Assembly: GCA_030642025.1 (NCBI GenBank)
Contig: DAOWOO010000024.1
Span: 1 to 9,947 of the forward strand
Length of the DNA: 9,947 bases
Direction: 5' to 3'
Source: Candidatus Zixiibacteriota bacterium
GTDB lineage: Bacteria; Zixibacteria; MSB-5A5; GN15; PGXB01
Both the position numbers and the translations under genes were made by a program. Shown in pieces: positions 1 through 6,900 of the stretch. The notes beneath the pieces were generated by a model. The model saw only the letters and a program-made list of their open reading frames with translations, was not told the origin of the DNA and ran no database searches. Within the stretch, counting starts at the first letter, position 1. Every line of letters begins with the position of its first letter.

Positions 1-700
1 TTATTTTCCAGAGCAGACTGCGTTTCCTACCTTCAATAACAAGTGTCTTTATTTCTTTCTCATCTTCAGAGGTAAAAACCTCATAGCGTAGAGTTCTTGG
101 AGATTCCAGAAGAGCTTCTTTGATATCATCAAGTCTGTTTGATCTGATATTTTCAAGTTCAATATAAGCCTTGCCGATATCCGCCTCCGAACGAGCGTCA
201 CTGCCGGTCACCTGCGAAATATCCGGCGCCGTCTGAAGATAGCGGTCGGTTTCAACCGCTTCTTCGGGTGATGATCCGAACGCAAAGGCCTCGATCAAAT
301 CAACCCCGGACATTATCCGCATCATTTCCTCACCGTCATACAGTTTATCCGTAAAACGATTATGCAATAACCCGACTCTTTCCCTGAATGGATGCGGTAC
401 CATCACCAGCCCGGACTGCTCATGAATTTCCTCGATAACATCAAAAATATCCCGCGAGACAATTTCATCGGTCAGGAACAATCCGATCAGATGCGTTCCG
501 CGCGAGGTGGCAATCTCCATTCCCGGAATGACCATAACATTTTCCGATATTTCGGCGGCAATGGAACAGGCTGACATGGTGTCAAGATCGGTCACGGCAA
601 TAACATCAAGATTATTCATCCCGGCCGATTTAATTAGATTCTCAACTGTCAGGGTACAGTCGAAAGAGTGGTTGGTATGTGTATGCAGATCAAGTCTCAT
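1..700 (-). CDS. PHP-domain metal-dependent phosphoesterase-like protein, partial at the left edge
   Basis: The reading frame runs from an ATG at 700 to the window edge without a stop, giving 233 visible residues; the C-terminus lies outside. The PHP fold is recognised from HTHT at residues 6-9, Asp14, the T-D-L-D segment at 37-40, GMEI at 60-63, THLIG at 69-73, PHPF at 102-105 and GSDAR at 166-170. PHP proteins usually bind two or three metal ions and hydrolyse phosphoesters. Two usual ligands are changed: the His of the TDHD motif is Leu39, and the His of the GSDAH motif is Arg170. His6, His8, Glu62, His70, His103 and Asp168 remain. The metal centre may therefore be reduced or altered. The start has only a weak GGAT ribosome site about five bases upstream, but residues 1-9 match the family N-terminus. 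The gene lies downstream of, and in the same direction as, the SLBB export gene, but a terminator separates them. The substrate is unknown. Confidence 0.85.
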   Translation of the reverse strand, partial: MRLDLHTHTNHSFDCTLTVENLIKSAGMNNLDVIAVTDLDTMSACSIAAEISENVMVIPGMEIATSRGTHLIGLFLTDEIVSRDIFDVIEEIHEQSGLVMVPHPFRERVGLLHNRFTDKLYDGEEMMRIMSGVDLIEAFAFGSSPEEAVETDRYLQTAPDISQVTGSDARSEADIGKAYIELENIRSNRLDDIKEALLESPRTLRYEVFTSEDEKEIKTLVIEGRKRSLLWKI

Positions 701-905
701 TTTATCCAGGCGTAATCTGTCCTTTCGTTGAAACTGTATTGCAAGGCCGATGCCGTCCGGCCGCCTATTTCACACAATGCCCAACACGCTAACCCACAAT
801 GAGTTACGCGAAGGCAAGCAGTGATTGCCTGCCTGTTTTTCAATCATGGAAGAGGTCGATAAGAACATTTTTCCATGTTTCCATGAACAATCTTCCAACA
901 CAATG
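701..905. other. Intergenic region upstream of the PHP gene
   Basis: No coding signal was found on either strand. A small imperfect hairpin at 813-831 is followed by five T at 836-840 on the plus strand, but no plus-strand gene precedes it. Inverted copies of TCATGGAA lie at 844-851 and 879-886. A promoter for the PHP gene is expected here on the minus strand; no convincing pair of -35 and -10 boxes was found. Confidence 0.4.
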
Positions 906-944
906 AAAAACCGCCCGGATGTAAGGAACTTACATTGGGCGGTT
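906..944 (-). terminator. Rho-independent terminator of the SLBB export gene
   Basis: An outer stem of eight pairs (909-916 with 937-944) and an inner stem of seven pairs (919-925 with 929-935) enclose a GAA loop; a small internal bulge separates the two stems. Read on the minus strand, the hairpin is followed by a run of T formed by the A residues at 906-910. It lies about 35 bases beyond the stop codon of the export gene, which fits intrinsic termination. Confidence 0.85.
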
Positions 945-978
945 CTTCTTATGGAAGGTGAGAATGGGTCTTTATATC

Positions 979-3312
979 TTACAGCTTATCTATTATCAAG
1001 GCCGACGTCACCACCCCGCCGATAATTGACATAGTGGCGGTGAACACTTTCAGCCAGTCCCGTTTCCTCTTGATTTCGGTTGGGATATATATCACATCAC
1101 CTATTTCGACTTTTCGCCCCAGTACCGAACCGCCCGACACCACATGTCCATCGGCCCTGATTAGCTTGGTGCCGGATTTATCAGCCTGGCTGGTGAAACC
1201 TCCTGCCCGGTTGATATAGTATTTCACCTTTCGCTCGACTTCATATTTTATAGTGCCATTAGCTGAGAGAGCTCCCATGACCGAGATCCCGGTCGGTACG
1301 GCAGGAACATAAATATGGTCATCTCTTTTCAACAAGATATTTCCATCACTGCCGCCGCTGTTGATAATTCTTTCCACGTCCACGATAAGGCGGCTCATAT
1401 TCTGCGGATTCAAATTAAAAACCTGAAGCTTTTGAATGGTCCCCGTGGAATCTTCCCAGAGCGGTTCGGAATTGGAGATAATTTCGGGAAGGTTCTGACG
1501 AACCAGGTTATCACCGATAGAACGGCGCTGGAAAACTAACCCCCGGGGAAAAGCCCGCTGAGTATATCCGCCGGCTCGCATAATTAAATCATACAGGCTT
1601 TCGTTTCGTGATAAAAGGGCATACCGGCCGGGGAAACGAACCTCACCCTCAATTGTCACCAGTCGATGCAGAAACCAATCGGGAATTTCGCGAATAAACA
1701 GCCGATCATCCTCCTGCAGTTTTGTCTGTCGCATTTCACTGTCCGTCAGGTCTATTATCTGTGACTGAACATTACCAAGACAGTCCGTTCTGGCCAGCTC
1801 CACATGTGTCATATATGCATTTCTTTTAAGATTACCGGCCAGAAAAACCAGGTCATAAGCTGTCATATTATCATAATACTGATAACGCCCCGGCTTTTTT
1901 ACTTCACCGTCGATATAAACATATTTTTTCCATTCAATTTCGTTAATGCTATACACATGCAATGAATCCAGATCTTGAAGCGGCATATCAAACTCACCCA
2001 GCAGAACTTCCTGAAGATCAATCGGGACAATTTCAACGCGAAGATCGGAGTACCGCCGAAACAGGTTGGCGCGGTCAAAGTACACATTGTCCGGAAGCAG
2101 TTCACCCATATCGAGTAAAGCTCTCAGGGTGGTGGAATCGGTCCGTTCAAACTGCCCCGGGTGTTTAACCATACCGGCGACTGAAACGATATTGCGCTTC
2201 ATTTCATATATTGAGAAAACCTTCAGCTTATCGCCGTCAGCCAGCCCGATATCATCGATTTCGTCAGGCGCGGACATGTTCAGATTCAGGTCAATGACTA
2301 TCCGTTCATCGTCGGGAGAAATACGGTCGAGCATGACCCGGTCAAGGTAAGCCTCGGCGGTTGGCCCGCCGGCCAGTTCCAAAAGCTGGCTGATAGTTTC
2401 ACCGGAGGCCAGTTCATATATCGCCGGGCGTTTGACCTGGCCGTCAATCTCCACTCGCGACCCGCTGATAGGAACAAAGATGGCATCGCCTGATTTCAGC
2501 CGGACATCGCTTTTGGTATCGCCCTTCAGTAAAAACTCGTAAAGATCGACACTCTTCTCAATATTATTATTACGAATTAACTTGATATGGCGCATGGAGC
2601 CGCGCATATTCGGCCCCCCGGCCAGATACAACGCGTTAAAAAGAGTGGTTAGAGAACTGACCGTGTAGGCTCCCGGCTTTTTCACCTCGCCGGTAAGATA
2701 TATACGAATGGAACGTATTTTACCAAGTGACACAGAGACCTTGAAATCGGTATAAACGCGCGACAGCCGGGTCTTGATATCTGAGGAGAAATTTGAAATC
2801 GTCTGTCCCCAAGCAGTCGTCTCACCGATTTTGGGAATAAATACCTTGCCCTGGCGGTCAATGGTAAGGTTATACTCCTTTTCAACTTTGCCCCATAGAT
2901 ATATAATAATATTGTCTCCCGGCCCGAGAACATAATCGGCGGCATCAGCCACCTCGGACGGTTGGGTCATCTCCGACGGAGCCATAAAAAGATCATAGCC
3001 AAACGGCGTTAACCCTTTCTCCTCTGTAGCAGGATTAAGCTTTTCTGGTGTAGTCGATACGGTATCATAGTTGGAAACACCGGAAGTTTCAGACTGACGA
3101 GTTTCTGCCGGCGCATTCTCACCTGTTTTGCCGAATATTTCAGGGCTGATATATTTATTACCGTCAGGGACAGCCCTTTTATACTGATTGCCGCTATTCA
3201 AGTATTGCCTGATCAATTCATCCTGCGCGGTGGGATTACAAAAGGCCGGTCGAAACCAGCTTACAGCCACCAGGAGCAGAATAAAAACCAGAAGTAATGC
3301 TTTTCTGTTCAT
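979..3312 (-). CDS. Multi-SLBB polysaccharide export (Wza-like) protein
   Basis: Encodes 777 residues. The ATG at 3312 is chosen because GAGGAAGG lies just upstream and a signal peptide follows directly; an in-frame ATG at 3342 would add ten hydrophilic residues before it. Order: signal peptide about 1-25; a low-complexity linker to about 115; a polysaccharide export domain at about 125-200, opening with DYVLGPGD; then about six SLBB-type repeats starting near 203, 286, 375, 463, 550 and 676, most with a (G-x-V-x-x-P-G-x-Y)-like core and a later LAGG-like motif; finally a hydrophobic or amphipathic helix at about 755-773 near the C-terminus. Wza-family proteins form the outer-membrane and periplasmic channel for capsule or exopolysaccharide. 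E. coli Wza is under 400 residues, so this one is about twice that size. The Cys near residue 25 (PAFC) lacks a normal lipobox, so signal peptidase I cleavage is more likely than lipidation. No Wzc-like partner is in the window. Confidence 0.92.
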   Translation of the reverse strand: MNRKALLLVFILLLVAVSWFRPAFCNPTAQDELIRQYLNSGNQYKRAVPDGNKYISPEIFGKTGENAPAETRQSETSGVSNYDTVSTTPEKLNPATEEKGLTPFGYDLFMAPSEMTQPSEVADAADYVLGPGDNIIIYLWGKVEKEYNLTIDRQGKVFIPKIGETTAWGQTISNFSSDIKTRLSRVYTDFKVSVSLGKIRSIRIYLTGEVKKPGAYTVSSLTTLFNALYLAGGPNMRGSMRHIKLIRNNNIEKSVDLYEFLLKGDTKSDVRLKSGDAIFVPISGSRVEIDGQVKRPAIYELASGETISQLLELAGGPTAEAYLDRVMLDRISPDDERIVIDLNLNMSAPDEIDDIGLADGDKLKVFSIYEMKRNIVSVAGMVKHPGQFERTDSTTLRALLDMGELLPDNVYFDRANLFRRYSDLRVEIVPIDLQEVLLGEFDMPLQDLDSLHVYSINEIEWKKYVYIDGEVKKPGRYQYYDNMTAYDLVFLAGNLKRNAYMTHVELARTDCLGNVQSQIIDLTDSEMRQTKLQEDDRLFIREIPDWFLHRLVTIEGEVRFPGRYALLSRNESLYDLIMRAGGYTQRAFPRGLVFQRRSIGDNLVRQNLPEIISNSEPLWEDSTGTIQKLQVFNLNPQNMSRLIVDVERIINSGGSDGNILLKRDDHIYVPAVPTGISVMGALSANGTIKYEVERKVKYYINRAGGFTSQADKSGTKLIRADGHVVSGGSVLGRKVEIGDVIYIPTEIKRKRDWLKVFTATMSIIGGVVTSALIIDKL

Positions 3313-3581
3313 TTCACCTTCCTCGTTTACAATTATTCCCATTTCTCATCTGAAGGTGATATCAAAGCCGATGCCGAACCGGGAGAATCATGTAATATGA
3401 ACAACCACACACGGTTGCATGAACACTGGCAGACATAAAAGCGTTTCGGTGGGAAAATCACGCCTGAATTGGATGGAAATGTTTTCTGATTGTTATAGAT
3501 TTACAGATATATGCCGTTTGCATTTTTTAAGAAATGGGTAGCTGAACATTTAAGGAATCGCTTTCAAAATAACCGGCTTTT
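3313..3581. other. Divergent intergenic region between the export gene and greA
   Basis: This holds the leader and presumably the promoter of the export gene (minus strand) and the upstream part of the greA promoter (plus strand). A short inverted repeat, CAACC at 3402-3406 and GGTTG at 3413-3417, could be a small operator or leader hairpin. No convincing minus-strand promoter hexamers were identified. Confidence 0.35.
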
Positions 3582-3590
3582 TGTTATAAT
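3582..3590 (+). promoter_or_regulatory. Extended -10 promoter of greA
   Basis: The bases TGTTATAAT form a perfect extended -10 element (TG, one base, TATAAT). The -35 region at 3562-3567 (TTTCAA) is poor, as is common for extended -10 promoters. Six bases separate the -10 box from the greA ATG, so the expected transcription start falls on or next to the A of the ATG. No ribosome-binding site is possible in such a transcript. Confidence 0.75.
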
Positions 3591-3596
3591 TACACA

Positions 3597-4076
3597 ATGG
3601 ATAGTCAGCCGATTTATTTATCAAGGGAAGGCCTGCTCAAAATGGAGCAGGAGCTAAAACGCCTTAAGACTAAAGAGCGTCCGAAAATCGTGGCTGAGAT
3701 AAAAAGAGCCATGGAACTGGGCGACCTCTCGGAAAATGCCGAATATCATGCCGCCAAGGAGACTCAAACTCATATTGAGCGGAAAATCGCGGAACTGGAA
3801 GATAAACTGAGCCGGGTTCATCCTGTTGATACCGATAAAATCCCATCGGATAAGGCATACCTTTTTGCCAAGGTAATGGTCAAGGATCTCGATCGCAATA
3901 TAGATTTAGAATATCAACTGGTGCCGCCTGATGAGATTGATATCGACGAAGATAAAATATCGATAAAATCACCGGTCGGGGCGGCTCTCCTGGGAAAAAG
4001 CGTCGGCGATAAAATGGAGATTAAAATCCCGGCGGGGATTCTAAATTACGAGATTGTAAAAATTTCCCGCGATTAG
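3597..4076 (+). CDS. greA: Transcription elongation factor GreA
   Basis: Encodes 159 residues, the normal GreA length. GreA enters the secondary channel of RNA polymerase and stimulates cleavage of backtracked RNA, rescuing stalled elongation complexes in the cytoplasm. The N-terminal coiled coil spans about residues 8-76. Its tip carries GDLSENAEY at 42-50, including the acidic pair Asp43 and Glu46 that corresponds to Asp41 and Glu44 of the E. coli protein. The FKBP-like C-terminal domain, about 82-157, has the usual SPVGAALLGKSVGD segment. The start is fixed by the family N-terminus (PIYLSREGL) and by an in-frame stop at 3570-3572 with no other start codon between. There is no Shine-Dalgarno sequence; the promoter suggests a leaderless mRNA. 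It is monocistronic and followed by convergent hairpins. Confidence 0.97.
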   Translation: MDSQPIYLSREGLLKMEQELKRLKTKERPKIVAEIKRAMELGDLSENAEYHAAKETQTHIERKIAELEDKLSRVHPVDTDKIPSDKAYLFAKVMVKDLDRNIDLEYQLVPPDEIDIDEDKISIKSPVGAALLGKSVGDKMEIKIPAGILNYEIVKISRD

Positions 4077-4090
4077 TAAAAACCCCGCTT

Positions 4091-4135
4091 GACAAAACCG
4101 AGGTTTTGTCTTTCAAGAGCGATATTTATGCTCTT
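4091..4135. terminator. Paired hairpins between convergent greA and the Cys-rich gene
   Basis: The first hairpin pairs 4091-4099 with 4102-4110 (GACAAAACC with GGTTTTGTC). The second pairs AAGAGC at 4115-4120 with GCTCTT at 4130-4135, followed by two more T on the plus strand. They sit between two convergent stop codons at 4076 and 4136 and probably end transcription from both sides. The T-tracts are short, so their strength is uncertain. Confidence 0.6.
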
Positions 4136-4303
4136 TTACTCGTCATAGGTCTCCATGTCCAGTACATCTTCATCATAATAGCTGGGACCTTCTTCCTCTT
4201 CGATTCCAGCGGCAAGGTTTGCACATTCAACTGAGCAGTAGTCTTCCTCGCCCTGCTTTACAGGCCTTCCGGTAAATTCATCACAGCAGTATGCACACCT
4301 CAT
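4136..4303 (-). CDS. Small Cys-rich putative zinc-binding protein
   Basis: Encodes 55 residues. The ATG at 4303 is chosen because GGGAGGT lies five bases upstream and the first Cys follows at once. An in-frame ATG at 4324 would add seven residues without a comparable ribosome site. Cys3 and Cys6 (CAYC), then Cys23 and Cys27 (CSVEC), form a CxxC plus CxxxC pattern typical of small treble-clef or MYM/TRASH-like zinc-binding modules; Cys7 is an extra cysteine. The tail from residue 35 is strongly acidic, with Glu and Asp in about half of positions. No catalytic domain is present. It may act as a metal-binding or protein-interaction module. The function is unknown, and the family is assigned only by pattern. 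Confidence 0.8.
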   Translation of the reverse strand: MRCAYCCDEFTGRPVKQGEEDYCSVECANLAAGIEEEEGPSYYDEDVLDMETYDE

Positions 4304-4524
4304 TGCTACCTCCCTGACTGGCAATAATGATCAATAATCCGTATGAAGAAATACTTACTCGGCGTAATATATTTCATTCGCTTTCGCCTTCCCGCCAAAA
4401 CAAAATTCACACAATATAGCTTCGTCCTTTTAATACAAAAATTAATCGGTAAAAGTCCAGAATATGGAGTTTTTCCATTCGGTCAAGTCTGCGGGGGGAT
4501 ATTAGCTTTCAATATTCAACGAAA
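4304..4524. other. Intergenic leader upstream of the Cys-rich gene
   Basis: No coding signal was recognised. The segment is AT-rich and presumably holds the minus-strand promoter of the Cys-rich gene. A plus-strand open frame crosses it but runs antisense into the DinB remnant and has no family resemblance. Confidence 0.4.
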
Positions 4525-4901
4525 TCAGATTTTCGGCGGCTTCATGCCCATCTTTTCCCATTCTTCGCGTGAAGGCCCATATAATCCCGGAATTTTCAAC
4601 CCGGCCTGGCGCATCAAGACGGTCATCTGTCCGAGATGATGAATCTCATGACAGATAAGTATCCACAGAGTCAGCCCTCGTTTCCAGTTCATTCCGTACA
4701 TATCGTCTTTGATCTGAAGCGTTTCATCGGTCCAGTTTTTTTCAATGTGCCCGGTTCATATTGTCTGACTGCCTTAAGTCGGTCACCCTCGATTATTACG
4801 AATAATCCTGTCATTATTCAGATATAAGCCAAAAAGATTTTCCGACACGATTCAACCGCCGGGGCAGATGAGACATCCGCTGGCCATATTTCAGTATTTA
4901 T
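4525..4901 (-). pseudogene. Decayed DinB-family protein gene
   Basis: The minus-strand segment 4525-4742 encodes a clear DinB-type C-terminus: a HEIHHLGQ motif (two His of the usual metal triad), then MRQAGLKIPG, ending at a TGA at 4525-4527. Upstream, the matching protein continues in a different frame (IIEGDRLKAVRQYEPGTLKK) between 4743 and 4814. The switch falls on a run of seven A (minus strand, 4736-4742); eight would restore the frame. A TGA at 4818-4820 interrupts this second frame, which then continues open to a stop at 4902-4904. The N-terminal third, usually holding the first metal His, is not recognisable. DinB-family proteins are four-helix metal-binding enzymes, often thiol-dependent or damage-induced. 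This copy is most likely inactive. An indel error could explain the homopolymer shift, but not the TGA. Confidence 0.7.
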
Positions 4902-4945
4902 TTATGAACCGCCATAGTTGATATTATTCTTGTTCACCATACCAA

Positions 4946-4980
4946 ATAAAAAGCCGGAAAAGGATGGCCTTCTCCGGCTT
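4946..4980 (-). terminator. Rho-independent terminator after the esterase-like gene
   Basis: A 13-pair stem (4951-4963 with 4968-4980, including one G-T pair) with a four-base loop is followed on the minus strand by TTTTTATTT. It begins 22 bases past the stop codon of the esterase-like gene and ends the FadL-like/esterase transcription unit. Confidence 0.92.
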
Positions 4981-5001
4981 GAATTTCAAGTGCATAGAAA
5001 T

Positions 5002-6267
5002 TTACTCGATAACCTCAAAATGTTCTGAATGGTATTTCAGAATTTTCGGCAACAGATCGTACACATATTGATCATAGCTGGCATCGAAACCGGCATATCC
5101 TTCATAGAACAGCGTATCAAAATCAGTCCCCGGCGTCATCCCGTAGGTTCTTTCGAGAATATAACGGAGCGACTTGGTTTGTTCATTAAAGCCGAAGTCA
5201 TGGTTAAACCAGGAGTAGCCCAGCATGATATCAAGGCTGTCCAGGGCACCGCTGTAATCGGCAATAATGTTCTGGATGCTGTGTTTCTGCCAGAGATTCC
5301 AGATATTGGGGCGCACTTCCCCGGTGGAGTCAAACGGCAGGTGGTATGATCTGATTAGCGTCTCCGAGAAATAGGAATCATCATCATCAATCACATAGCC
5401 GTCATTGACAATCCCCGTATCATGAGGTGAAAATGCCGTCGCGGCGGCAAATATCAATGATTGAAGCGGCTTGTCGGAATCATAGCTGAGATTGCGGTAA
5501 TAATATCCAAGGCTGTCAGCATCATCTGGATCTGTTTCATAATCCGGGAACCTGGCCAGGTACTCCGCCATGATATCTCTGAAGAGCGTTTTGAAACCGC
5601 TGTTATTGTACATCCCATCGAAATCGAGCGGAGCCGAAACGGCCGAAACGGCCGAGAAGTTTTCACTGTATTCAAGAGCAATTCGCATGGCGCCGTAGCC
5701 GCCCATATCGAATCCGGAAATAGCGCGATAACCGCGATTATCCGGAAGCGTGTTTAAAAAACAGTTGAAGAAATCAAGCATGGTGGCCGTCGGACCATCG
5801 AAGCAATTGGCCGGATCAACAATCGCCCCAATCGCCGGGGCATATCGACCGCCGGCCCAGTCGTCACCGTAGAAACTGCCGCCGTATCTGTTTTTTCCGT
5901 TGATAGAAACGATTATCATCGGCCGAATCTCGCCGGTCCCGATCATACGGTCGGCAATTTCGACCAGTCCGTGGTTCAAATAGTAAATGTGGTCGCCGCC
6001 AAAGGGCGAAAGCAAGTACAGGACCGGCATCGGTTCACCCAGTGAGGGATCTTTGTAACCATAAGGGAAATATATCTGGTATTGTATGTTGTGCTGTTCG
6101 AACATCTCATCGTCAAGATAGCCGGGCAAATAATGCTGGGTGGAGCCGCCAAATAGTATTCCCCGGCCATACTCAGGGCTGATTACGGTATTCCCCCGGT
6201 CGGAGCAACTGTAAAACGCAATTACCATCAGCGGTATTGCCAGAAGAATTGTCAGTCTCTTAATCAT
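5002..6267 (-). CDS. Esterase-D-family lipoprotein with altered catalytic residues (probable pseudo-esterase)
   Basis: Encodes 421 residues. A lipoprotein signal peptide ends in AFYS before Cys21, so the protein is probably lipid-anchored. The body fits the esterase D / S-formylglutathione hydrolase alpha/beta-hydrolase family: PVLYLLSPFGG at 81-91 (oxyanion-hole strand), PMIIVS at 116-121, the nucleophile elbow at about 182-192, and an LPKILKYHSEHF tail near 406-417. The elbow reads SGFDMGGYGA, with Asp187 where the family has the catalytic Ser (G-x-S-M-G-G). Near the C-terminus the usual G-x-H is replaced by AGFD at about 392-395. In the acid position near 353-359 the order is FNHDFGF, not the usual D-x-F-G. 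Alignment is by eye. The protein may bind a ligand or have lost hydrolase activity. Its GAGGAG ribosome site overlaps the stop codon of the FadL-like gene, 12 bases before the ATG, so the two are coupled. Confidence 0.85.
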   Translation of the reverse strand: MIKRLTILLAIPLMVIAFYSCSDRGNTVISPEYGRGILFGGSTQHYLPGYLDDEMFEQHNIQYQIYFPYGYKDPSLGEPMPVLYLLSPFGGDHIYYLNHGLVEIADRMIGTGEIRPMIIVSINGKNRYGGSFYGDDWAGGRYAPAIGAIVDPANCFDGPTATMLDFFNCFLNTLPDNRGYRAISGFDMGGYGAMRIALEYSENFSAVSAVSAPLDFDGMYNNSGFKTLFRDIMAEYLARFPDYETDPDDADSLGYYYRNLSYDSDKPLQSLIFAAATAFSPHDTGIVNDGYVIDDDDSYFSETLIRSYHLPFDSTGEVRPNIWNLWQKHSIQNIIADYSGALDSLDIMLGYSWFNHDFGFNEQTKSLRYILERTYGMTPGTDFDTLFYEGYAGFDASYDQYVYDLLPKILKYHSEHFEVIE

Positions 6268-6279
6268 TATCCACTCCTC

Positions 6280-6900
6280 CTAGAACCGGTAAACAAAGCC
6301 GAGGATGGTTTGGTAATTGTCCGCCTTATATGAACCGGCCAGATTATCCATCAAACCATCGCTATTAACATCCGACATGTTCTCAACTGTGAGATCCGGT
6401 TGATGTGTGAACACTCCGGCGATTGAAACCTGCCAGAAACCTATATCGAAACTGGCGCCGACACTGTAACTGTACTTATCGCCCAGATCAAAAAAGTGCG
6501 GGGTTAATGTCTTTTCATCCATCGGCGACTGATCGAAGTTGAATCCGCCCCGCAACTGGACAAAATCCCACGCCCGGTAGTTGGCGCCGACCATCACCCG
6601 GAGAATATCATCCCATTCAGCCGGTGCATTTATATCCCGTTTTATCAGGGAATCATTCACAATATGAAAAGATGTATCCGTTTCCATTACATAATTGCTG
6701 AATTCAAATTCCAATCCCTCATACTGCGACCAGAATACATACTCAGCGTCAAGCGCCAGGGTCAACCTATCATTAAACTTATAAGCCGCACCCAGGCCGA
6801 TTGAAGCGGGCAAATCGAGAGTAGTCTCAAAGTCCGCCCTAGCCGGAATATCCTGGCCGCTGAAGAACAGGTATTCCTGGTCGGTCTGCTGCCAGTTTGC
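6280..6900 (-). CDS. FadL-like outer-membrane protein, C-terminal part after a frameshift
   Basis: This is the second half of the barrel protein begun at 7756, in a different reading frame. The frame is open from just after a TAG at 6907-6909 and gives sensible protein from about 6900 (ANWQQTDQEYLF) to a TAG at 6280-6282. It shows alternating beta-strand patterns (LTLALDAEYVFW, VQLRGGFNF, YSVGASFDI, VSIAGVF) and ends GFVYRF. A terminal aromatic Phe is the usual signal for outer-membrane insertion by the BAM complex. There is no ribosome site near 6900. An in-frame TTG at 6813 could be called as a start, but it lies inside the conserved barrel and is unlikely to be genuine. If the frameshift is real, this part is not translated as part of the barrel. 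Confidence 0.8.
   Translation of the reverse strand, partial: ANWQQTDQEYLFFSGQDIPARADFETTLDLPASIGLGAAYKFNDRLTLALDAEYVFWSQYEGLEFEFSNYVMETDTSFHIVNDSLIKRDINAPAEWDDILRVMVGANYRAWDFVQLRGGFNFDQSPMDEKTLTPHFFDLGDKYSYSVGASFDIGFWQVSIAGVFTHQPDLTVENMSDVNSDGLMDNLAGSYKADNYQTILGFVYRF

Noticed and set aside
812..840. A small hairpin followed by a T-run on the plus strand, resembling a terminator
   Set aside because: The stem is short with a mismatch and no plus-strand gene precedes it; a small antisense RNA is possible but unsupported.
3343..3400. A minus-strand peptide ending FSRFGIGFDITFR just upstream of the export gene, resembling the C-terminal strand of an outer-membrane barrel
   Set aside because: It is only 13 residues long, with a stop directly before it, and no barrel-like sequence could be followed further upstream before greA. 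Chance resemblance cannot be excluded.
3402..3417. Short inverted repeat CAACC/GGTTG upstream of the export gene as an operator
   Set aside because: A five-base arm is expected often by chance, and no promoter boxes could be tied to it.
4343..4639. A 98-codon plus-strand open frame with a hydrophobic start
   Set aside because: Its second half is antisense to the DinB remnant, it has no ribosome site, and its composition resembles no family.
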